Origin: Ailurus styani
Lineage: Eukaryota > Chordata > Mammalia > Carnivora > Ailuridae
Direction: 5' to 3'
Assembly (NCBI GenBank): GCA_002007465.1
Contig: LNAC01000689.1
Coordinates: forward strand, 1,089,993 to 1,153,992
Length of the DNA stretch: 64,000 bases
Shown here: positions 55,680-64,000 of the stretch, one piece after another
How positions within the stretch are numbered: the first letter of the stretch is position 1
How the letters are laid out: the number at the start of each line of letters is the position of its first letter
Notes under the pieces: model-generated
The model's database searches: none
Told to the model about the DNA's origin: nothing
What the model saw: only the letters and a program-made list of their open reading frames with translations
Position numbers and translations under genes: made by a program

Positions 55680-58600
55680 CTAAGATGCAAAGCCTACCCA
55701 TCCATTATGGAATATTCTTTCTGAAGGCAGAGCTGGTGGTTTTTCAACTGCCTTGCCAGGAAGGGCCAGCTGTCAGGTCACAAGAGCAGGCTATCTTCCC
55801 CATTTGGAGACAAGTGGGCGTCCTGGGTCCTAGGGAAGCCTGGGCCGCTAGTAGTCTCCAAATCCTGAAGCCCACCTGCAGCTGTCAGCTTATAGCAATA
55901 TTCAGGTGATTGGGGCCCATGCGGAGTCTCACAGGTGGAGAGCTTTGTCTGCCCAATGTGGCTTACTGGTATGTACTGCGCATGCCTGGGCCTCCCAGGT
56001 CAGTGTAGCCAGAGTCCTGGAACAAGGTGCCAGCTCAGGGAAGTGGGCTCCTTGGATTACAAGGCATCTGCCTGATTCCAAGCCCTATCTGACACAAATG
56101 TGCACATTCCCTTTGAAGACAGAGCTGGAGTAATCAGGGCTGAGTCCAGCGGGAGGGCCAGCATATCCTCCAATATCTGACAGGCGGGAGCATTGATTGC
56201 TGCAAAAGCCTCAGATAATAGCAGACGGTAAGTACATGGGGCCCGATTATCACCCATTTTGGGGGCTGTCTCAGAGCAGTTTTCACAGGGCAACCTCCCT
56301 CCACACTTGATGCAGGTGGTTGAGGATGGCCCCGAACAGCACAGGCCTGGGGGGTGGCCTAAGGCACCTGCCCAAGGGCTTTCACAGTATGTACTGTGCA
56401 CGTGTAGGCCGTGCAGGTCAGACTAGCCAGGAACGTGGAAGGCTCAAGTGTCAGAGGAAGGGGATACTAGGGGCGCCTGGGATCTGCCTAATTCCAAGGC
56501 TTACCCTACACAAATTTGCATATCCCCCACGAAAGGGGCAGTCCAGCAGGAGAGGGTATCGCTCCATTTGGAGACAGCTGGAGTCTGACCGGAGTTTCAC
56601 AGGCTTGGAGGCCCAGCCTGCCCAGGATTGTTTGGGGGGTATATACAGTGCAAGTATGGGCCTCCCGGGCCAGGACAGCCAGGGACCCGGAGCAGGGCAG
56701 ATGTCTGGGTGGGCCGGGTCACGGGAGCAGGCTCTTGGGGTCACAAGGCCTCTGCCTAATATCAAACCCTAGCCTACACAAATGTACATACCTCTGTGGA
56801 AGGCCGACCTGGAATAACCTGGACTGACCTGCTAGGGCTGGACGGGGTGGGCTAGCCTGGGAATACTCTAGAGACACTTGGGAGCCTTGATAGCTGAAGA
56901 AGCTCAGGATCTCAGCAGGCATGAAGTCTCACATGGGGGCTGTTGCTCCTCTCAGTGGGTGTCTCAGCGATTTGGGGATGACCAAGGTACCGCCCGAGAG
57001 ACACCTGGGAGCTCTAATTACTGAGGAGCCCGGGACCCCAGTAGGCAGCCAGACCAATTGAGGACAGTTTAAGATGGAGCCTCAAGTACTTTGTAGGGGG
57101 GCGGGGGGCGTGGGCTCGCTCTACCCTGCCGGCTACAGGTGTTTGGAGACCTGCTTAAATTCCACAGGTCTGGAGGGGCCCCACTAGTAAGGGCTGGCGG
57201 AGAGGGTGCTGACTGCGCATGTGTGGGCCTCACAGGTCGGGGCAGCCCAGCCACCTGGAACAGGGCTAGTTGGGCAAGACCAGGTCCAAGGAAGGAACTC
57301 TTGGGGAGACTTGGTATATGTCAGTTTTCAAGGAGTAACCTATACACACATGCATATTCCCACAGAAGGCAGGGCTGGAGGAATCTGGACTGCTTTGCTT
57401 GCGCAAGGTTGGGTCGGATGACTCGGGTTTCCTCCAGCACAGGCACCTGGGAGCCTTGTTTACTAATAGGTAGACCTAATAGGGACTGATTGATACCAGT
57501 TTAAGCTGAAGCCTCAAAGATTTTCAGGTGTGGGCTCGCTTCACCCTGGAGGCTAGCAGAGGCTCGGAGATCTGCGTGAGCTCCGCAGGCCTGGAGAGCC
57601 CGTGCAGACAAGGGCTGGAACCGGCCGATAGGGTGTGGACCGCACACACAGGCTGCAAAGGTCAGAGGAGCCAGGGAGTGGGTAAAGTCAGCTCACACAT
57701 GAGCGTATTTTCACTGAAGGCAGAACCGGAGTAATCTGAACTGCCTTTCCAGGGCTGGATCAGGAAGGCTGGCCTCGGTATCTTTCAGTAAGAGACGTCT
57801 GGGAAGCTTGGTTGCTGCTAAAGCCTGGGACAACAGCCCGCAGTAAGTTTACATGGGGACCGACCTTCGCCCACCGCAGTGGCTGCATCCGAATAAATTT
57901 GGGAGGGGGGAGTGGCTCGGGGAGACAGAGCCGGAGGAGTTTGGACTGCCTTGCCAGGACTGGATCTGGAAGGCTTGCCAGCGGTATGTCCTTTAACAAG
58001 AGACACCTGGAGCCCTGATTCCCGGAGAACTCTAGGACCTCATCAGGCAGCCACTATGAAGGGGGACAAACAATACTCACATTCAAGCTGCTGCCCCAGA
58101 AAGATGTTTGAAAAGTAAGGACCCTCCACCCTGTGCCCATTTGGGTGGTTGGGGTCCGAAGCACCCCCTCTAGCCCAGGGCCAGGTGACAGGGTACGGAC
58201 TGCATATGTGTGAGCCATGCAGGTCAAGGTTGACAGAGACCTTAAACATGGCAGTTATGCGGGGAAGCTCAGGTCACAGGAAGGAGCTTCCGGGAGTAGC
58301 AGATATGTGCCTAATTCCAGGGCTTGACCTCCAGAAACGCACAGATTTTTCCGTGAAGGCAGAGCTGGAGCAATCTGGACTGCCTTGCCAGGGCAGGGGC
58401 AGCGGGGATGGCCACAGTACCCTCAATCAGAGACTCCCGGGTCCCTTGATTCCTGGAGAAGCCTGGGACCCTATTAGGCAGCCGGTCCAGAGGGGGACTG
58501 ACAGTTGCCAGTTTAAGTTGGAGTATCAAAGATTTTCAGGGGGTGGGGGTTGGGGCTGGGCTCATGTGGTTAGTGTTTGGCTGGAGCTTCGTAGGAAGCT

Positions 58601-59210
58601 GGATGACAGGTTTTGGACTGCGCATGTGTGGACCCATATAGATCAGGGTAGAGGCTGCTTTGGCAGGATGGGATACCCTCCATTTGTAGAAATCTGGGAG
58701 TCCTGGTTCCTAGACATAATAGACACCTGGGTGCCTCCACTTCTGGGGAAGGGGGAACCCAATCAGGCAGCCAGTCCAAATGAGGACAGTCACCATTTAA
58801 AGCTTTAGCCTCAGAAAGATTCTTGGGGGTTGGCACTCTCTATCCTAGAGGGTAAGCAGGTGGTTGGGAAGAGCTGAGCTCCACAGACCTGAAGGACCCC
58901 CGCAGCCAAAGACTGACCGACAAGGTGTGGGCTGACTTTTGGGGGGTAGGCTCCCTCCACTTTGAGGCAGTGCGTTTCACTGCAGATGGGCTCTAGCTCC
59001 ATAGACTTGGGGGGCTCAAGCTGGTCGAGGTGGCTGACAGAGTGAGGATAGCTCATGCTCGGTGTGTAGTTCAGGGTAGCCAGATACTTGAACTAGGGCG
59101 ATGGCAGGCAGACCAGGTCACAGGAGCAGGCTATTGTTGGTACCTGGCATCTGCCAATTCAGAACCCTAGCTACACAAATGGACATATTCCCCCTATGAA
59201 TATAGGGAGG
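55680..59210 (+). repeat. GC-rich complex tandem array, right (direct) arm
   Basis: Repeated segment 'aaggcagagctggagcaatc' plus 'tggactgccttgccagg' at about 55722, 56121, 56800, 57366, 57717, 57932 and 58358, spacing 210-570 bp. Each is preceded by 'cacaaatgtgcacattccc'-like and 'ctaattccaagccct'-like sequence, and often followed by 'gactgcgcatgtgtgggcc'. Units differ by internal deletions. I do not recognise it as a named satellite or transposon. No convincing gene. Confidence 0.75.
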
Positions 59211-59229
59211 CAAATAATGCTCAGGGACT

Positions 59230-59452
59230 CCAATGTCTTTTTTTTTTTAAGATTTTTAATTTTAATTTTAATTTTTTTAAAGATTTTATTTGACAGAGAC
59301 AGTGAGAGAGGGAACACAAGCAGGGGGAGTAGGAGAGGGAGAAGCAGGCTTTCGCCAAGGAGGGATCCTGATGAGGGGGCTCGGTCCTAGGACCCAAGGA
59401 TCATGACCTAAGCTGAAGGCAGACACTTAATGACGGAGTCACCCAGGCACCC
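59230..59452 (-). mobile_element. CAN-SINE
   Basis: Reverse SINE ('gacagagacagtgagagagg', 'gatcatgacctaagctgaag', 'cacccaggcacccc') with a (TTTTAA)-rich tail. Confidence 0.9.
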
Positions 59453-59553
59453 CTTTAATTTTTAAGTAATCTTTACACCCAAATGGGGATCAAACCTACA
59501 ACCCTGAGGTCAAGAGTTGCATGCTCCACCAACCGAGTCAGCCAGGCGCCCCG
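59453..59553 (-). mobile_element. CAN-SINE, partial and older subtype
   Basis: About 100 bases: 'aagtaatctttacacccaaa', 'aaccctgaggtcaagagttg', 'gccaggcgcccc'. It abuts the SINE at 59230 head to tail. Confidence 0.8.
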
Positions 59554-59559
59554 TGACTT

Positions 59560-60147
59560 TGCCAGCAATGTCATCGCATTGGTTCACTGTGCGAATTTTG
59601 CAAGCCGACAGCATACAGAACAGTTTCTTCTAATGAGTCATTAAAGAAATGACATACTCCAAAACAGTGTTAGATTAATCATGCTATTGTTCCAGGCAAG
59701 GGGAAAGGAGTAAGTCTCAGTTTATTTGATAGGTACAGTTATATAAGTTGGCACTGGGGATCGGGGCTGAGCCAACGGAGAGCTGATGTCTTGCTGTGAG
59801 TGCAAGAGTGTGAGTCTCCTGTTGCTGGAGCATATTGCTAAGGAGTGACACTGCCGGTGTAGACAGACAAGATGGCCGTCTTCAAGGGGTGACTGTGTCG
59901 CCACTGCAAGTAAGAGAGCCGCATTTACCAGTGTGCAGCTAATTGCCCCCTGGTCTTCGAGAGGTATCTTGGATGGGAGAAGTGTGCTCTCATCATCCTC
60001 AGAAACTCTTATTTGCAGTCTGATGGCCCCTTGCATAGTTGCTTCCTCATAGGTTTTTATTAACAAGCCCCCAGCAGGACCCCTCCCGAGCTGAGCCACA
60101 GAGTTCTTAGGGCTGAGAACAGACGAGAGGACATCCTGACACAACTT
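59560..60147 (-). mobile_element. LTR of an endogenous retrovirus, minus strand
   Basis: On the minus strand it starts TGTGTCAGGATGTCC and contains AATAAA near 60057-60063 within 'ggcttgttaataaaaacc'. The length of about 0.58 kb fits an LTR. A purine-rich stretch (aagaatgaagtaag), split by a SINE, precedes the start as a polypurine tract would. The right edge is clear, the left edge less so. Confidence 0.5.
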
Positions 60148-60148
60148 A

Positions 60149-60477
60149 CTTCATTCTTTTTTTTTTTTTTTTTAGATTTTTTTTTATTATTTTTTTTTTA
60201 TTTGATACAGAGAGAAAGATCACAAGTAGGCAGAGNTACTTCATTCTTTTTTTTTTTTTTTTAGATTTTTTTTTATTATTTTTTTTTTATTTGATACAGA
60301 GAGAAAGATCACAAGTAGGCAGAGAGGCAAGCAGAGAGAGAGGAGAGAGGAGGAAGCAGGCTCCCTGCCGAGCAGAGAGTCCGATGCGGGCCTCGATCCC
60401 AGGACCCTGGGATCATGACCTGAGCCGAAGGCAGCGGCTTTAACCCACTGAGCCACCCAGGCGCCCACTTCATTCTT
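60149..60477 (-). mobile_element. CAN-SINE with an 87-bp assembly duplication
   Basis: A single reverse SINE with target duplication acttcattctt (60150 and 60467). Its poly(T) and first arm occur twice, 60149-60235 and 60237 onward, separated by one N at 60236. Confidence 0.88.
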
Positions 60478-62195
60478 GTATCAGAACAACTTTAACCAAC
60501 TTTTTATGGTCTTTGGCATAAATGAGTGTATTTGAAATAGTATCAGACCAACACACAACATCCACCCGGTGATTTCTAATGATGTCTATATTAACTAATA
60601 TGAAAGGCCTAATGCCCAGTACAAGTCTAGAAGTTCACAAAACTATCAATCCAGCCTGTGATTCTACATCACTTATGATCTTCATCACACTCATTCATCT
60701 TTTGGGAGTATTTTTGGCTTGACACATATTTTATTTTATTTATTTTATTTTATTTTATTATTTTTTCAGTGATCCAAGATTGTTTATGCACCACACCCAG
60801 TGCTCCACGCAATACGTGCCCTCCTTAATACCCACCACGAGGCTCACCCAGCCCCCCTCCCCTCCATAAACCTCAGTTTCTCCGAGTCCATAGTCTCTCA
60901 TGGTTTGTCTCCCCTTCTGATTTACCCCAATTCACTTTTCCTTTCCTTCTCCCAGAGTCCTCCCTGTTATTCCTTATGCTCCACAAGTGAAACTGTATGA
61001 TAATTGACTTTCTCTGCTTGACTTATTTCACTCAGCATAATCTCCTCCAGACCAGTCCATGTTGATACAAAAGTTGGGTATTCATCCTTTCTGATGGCTA
61101 AGTAATATTCCATTGTGTGTATGGACCACATCATCTTTATCCACTCATCTGTTGAAGGGCATCTCGGCTCTTTCCGCAGTTTGGCGCTTGTGGACATGGC
61201 TGCTATGAATATTTGACACACATTCTTTTAGACCATAGTTTAATGACCAGTTTAAGCAACCATATTCCTAATATTATCAATATAAACCTAAAAAACTCTC
61301 TACCATGGTACCATAGCCAATTTCCAAATCACTAAAAAAACTTTCTTAGACCACTCAGTTTAACTTCCTTCACAAATACATTGCTAAGTAGAGATCATTT
61401 TTATAAAGCTCCAGGGGACACAAATCTGCACAGAACTATCCCTTGCCATAACATCAGGATTCAAGCCTGTTATTATTTTAGGCATGCACATTTTTGTTCT
61501 CTGTTCAATTCCTGCAAAGTTATTTTGGTTTTATTAGTCTTATCTTCCAAATGTGCCATTACTTGTCTTTTCTAATATATGATTTGCATTTACTAGATTA
61601 CTTTTCGGTTCAGTGTGAATTATTTCCTGGGTTATTTTAATAGTTCCCTTCTCTTCTACTGACCATGATAACCTCTTTTTCCTTCTATTTTTATATTTAT
61701 TGCCTGTTCCTGTTGTATACATCTCATCATGTTTTATGTTCCTTATTTTCCCCTTGACTCCAGTAAGTGAGGGCGAGGTTTGGCTCAGAGCATACTATCC
61801 TGGTCCAGTTTCCCATGTTACGTGTAACTGGTTGAGGAAGTATCAAAGCCATAGCCATAGTCATAGACTTGTACCATAGGCATAGCCAAAGTCTAGTGGT
61901 AATAATGGTATTTTGGTTTCATTCCAACAAATATCCTTAGGAATATGTTTTCCTTCTATCATAAGGGGGCTTTCTATCCTCTATAGGCTCTGCTCTCTGC
62001 TGATACTGGGGAACCATAAAAGTGTGGTGACCCAATGTCATGTTCCCTCCTTTAAGTGCCAATGGTCTAATTCCACACTGCCCAGGAATCACAGCCATTA
62101 AGATGTAGCATCTACTTACTTCTGGTTGGGTTGTTTGTTATCTCCAGCAACCAGTATTGTGTAAGATTATAGCTGCACTAAGTGTATTCCTCATA
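60478..62195 (-). mobile_element. decayed retroviral internal (env-side) sequence
   Basis: Sequence next to the minus-strand LTR, interrupted by the L1 at 60735. On the minus strand it has short open pieces, the longest 60-66 codons, rich in K/E/N with a hydrophobic segment near 61270-61300. Position beside a 3' LTR suggests an env remnant, but I see no diagnostic motif. It has many stops and is non-functional. Confidence 0.3.
60735..61218 (-). mobile_element. 5'-truncated LINE-1
   Basis: Reversed L1 last ~480 bases with a TTTTA-rich tail; target duplications ttgacacatattttatttt / ttgacacacattctttt. Confidence 0.9.
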
Positions 62196-62204
62196 TCAAC
62201 CAAT

Positions 62205-63245
62205 CCTTTTATTTTTATTTTGATTCCAATATAGTTAACATACAGTGTTATCTTAGTGTCAGGTATACAATTTAGTGATTCAACAATTCTATACATTCTA
62301 TATATTACTCATCATGATAAATGTACTCTTCATTCCCTTCAATTAGTTCACCCACCCAGCCCCACCCGCCTCCCCTCTCTATAGTTAAGAGTCTGTTTTT
62401 GGCTTGTCTCTTAGTTTGTTTCTTAAATTCTACATATGGGTGAAATCATATGACATTTGTATTTCTCTGATTGACTTACTTCACTTAGCATTATACTCTA
62501 GATGCATCCATGTTGCTGCAAATGGCAAGGGTTCATTCTTTTTATGGCTGAGTAATATTCCACTTTACATACACACCCCCCCACACACCTTCTTTATCTG
62601 TTCATCTATCTGTGAACATTTGGGTTGCTTCCATAGTTTGGCTATTGTATATAATGCTGCAATAAACATACAGGTACTTGAATTTTTTTAGAATTGGTGT
62701 TTTCATGTTCTTTGGGTAAATACCCAGTAGTGGAATTACTGGATAATATGGTTCTACTTTTAATTTTTTGAGGAAACTCCATAGTGTTTTCCACAATGGC
62801 TGCATCAGTTTGCATTCCCACTAACAGTGCACGAGGGTTCCTTTTTCTCAACATCCTTGCCAATACTTGTTGTTTCTTGTATTTTTTATTTTGCCATTAT
62901 GATAGGTGTGAGGTAATATCTCATGGTGGTTTTGATTTACATTTCCCCAATGACAAGTAATGTTGAGCAACTTTTCCTGTGTCTGTTGGTCATCTGTATG
63001 TCTTTGGAAAAATGTATGTTCATTTCTACTGCCCATTTTAAATCTAATTGGGTTTTTTTTGGTGTTGAAGTATATAGGTTTGTTATATATTTTTGATATT
63101 AACCTTTTATTAGATATATAATTTGAAAACACCTTCTCATTCAGTTGATGGTTTTCATTTTGTTAATGGTGTCCTTCACAAAAGGTTTTATTTTGGTATA
63201 GTCCCAATAGTTTATTTTTGATTTTATTATTAACAGGTTTCCATA
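62205..63245 (-). mobile_element. LINE-1 3' fragment, older type
   Basis: Reversed L1 3' UTR and ORF2 C-terminus: 'atatagttaacatacagtgt' at the 3' end, 'gctgcaataaacatacaggt', up to 'tggtatagtcccaatagttt'. Short open pieces only. Confidence 0.88.
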
Positions 63246-63844
63246 TCCTTGGGGTAGAAATCTGTGGTGTGAGATAGAAGTCTTACAGGTACCTGAAAGA
63301 TAATGTTACACGTTATATGTTAAGTTTCCGATGTGTCCTCTACATACCTTACAAGGTGTCCATGTTCTAAACTCTATGGTGTCCACGGATCTATTCACAT
63401 TCTAATGGGTGAATACTGATTAAACAGTGCAAATTGAGAGTGCAGTAAATAAATAATTTTTGCTTATTTATATTTAAAGATATAATTGCCCATTCTGTAT
63501 ATCCAGCAGCTCCTCTTCTACAACATGTGAATCATCACTACGTAAATCAGGAATTGGACTTATTTCAGTAGTCTGCTAAATGTCCAACGTTTCACTCAAT
63601 TCAGTAAGACATGATATGGTTGTCTTGCTGTAGATGCTGGATTAGAATATCAGTGGCAAGTTATTAGTTCAGGCCAATCTTTATCCTCTAAGTCAGTGTC
63701 TATTGAGGGTGTTGTTCAGGATCCTCACTGATTCTTGTGAAGACTGAAGTGGAGGTTTCTACTTCTTCAGCTTCCCTAAGTATATGGTTTCTCCACTGGC
63801 TGAAGATTTTCCAGGGATTAGATGGTGCTTATAGAAAGAGTGGA
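63246..63844. other. unclassified, no gene seen
   Basis: Possibly internal sequence of an old retroelement; no frame or motif supports a call. Confidence 0.3.
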
Positions 63845-64000
63845 GTGCACGTGCACCCGAATGTTTATAGCAGCAATGTCCACAATAGCCAAACTATGGA
63901 AAGAACCTAGATGTCCATCAACAGATGAATGGATAAAGAAGATGTGGTATATATATACAATGGAATACTATGCAGCTATCAAAAGAAACGAAATCTTGCC
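63845..64000 (+). mobile_element. LINE-1, start of a forward 5'-truncated copy
   Basis: Forward L1 ORF2 C-terminal sequence ('atgtttatagcagcaatgtc', 'ccaaactatggaaagaacct', 'gaatactatgcagctatcaa'), continuing past the window. Confidence 0.92.

Noticed and set aside
54304..58808. Many open frames of 60-219 codons on both strands
   Set aside because: They arise from high GC in the repetitive array, overlap on both strands, change with unit length, and show no domain or splice signals.
54125..59210. CRISPR-like array
   Set aside because: Units are long, irregular, diverged and in two orientations in a mammalian genome; no short identical repeats with unique spacers.

Overview
This is a mammalian chromosome window from a member of the order Carnivora. 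The evidence is about twenty tRNA-Lys-derived CAN-SINEs (box 'gggcgcctgggtggctcagt', AAATAAATAAAATCTT tails), carnivore-type LINE-1 elements, and split genes with consensus splice sites. The SINE right arm (a 'cctacttgtgatct' type) resembles what I know from mustelids, but that placement is tentative. There is no bacterial, plasmid or CRISPR content. The coding content is a piece of the complement factor H / factor H-related (CFH/CFHR) cluster, all on the + strand.

Layout. (1) 190-10407 is copy A of a segmental duplication. It carries a dead SCR18-like exon, an SCR19-like exon and an SCR20-like terminal exon with a poly(A) signal. Its intergenic flank ends abruptly inside a relic of a CFH SCR15 exon, followed by a decayed SCR16 exon (10914-11115). 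(2) About 11395-18530 is an old nuclear mitochondrial insertion (NUMT), reverse orientation, running from ND2 to ND5 with the 5' two thirds of COX1 deleted. (3) 18545-25130 is a nearly full-length L1 followed by older L1. (4) 27190-31041 is the 5' end of a CFHR gene: signal peptide exon plus two intact SCR exons, then a decayed SCR-like exon. (5) 32-45 kb is intron filled with SINEs, a second long L1, LTR-like sequence and old L1. (6) 44990-53118 is copy B of the duplication: an SCR18-like exon destroyed by a SINE, a BUD31 retrocopy, then intact SCR19-like and SCR20-like terminal exons. (7) 54125-59210 is an unusual GC-rich array of 210-570 bp units in two opposite orientations. (8) 59.5-64 kb is a decayed endogenous retrovirus-like unit with nested SINE and L1, and further L1s.

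How the genes fit together. The five intact exons at 27190-27247, 30312-30506, 30865-31041, 50414-50596 and 51049-51254 keep phase 1 at every junction and sum to 819 nt (272 codons plus stop). That is almost exactly the size and four-SCR plan of human CFHR2: N-terminal SCRs like CFH 6-7, C-terminal SCRs like CFH 19-20. Tyr34 and Tyr39 of the reported CFHR dimerisation motif are present. Copy A is the 3' end of an upstream CFH/CFHR gene whose SCR19-like acceptor has mutated; a new in-phase AG lies nine bases downstream.

I did not find a new molecular system. The most unusual points are the complement-gene duplication history, a textbook twin-primed L1 inversion plus a miniature one, the deleted NUMT, and the inverted GC-rich array. 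Transposon and NUMT sub-boundaries are read by eye and are approximate to about 10-30 bases.
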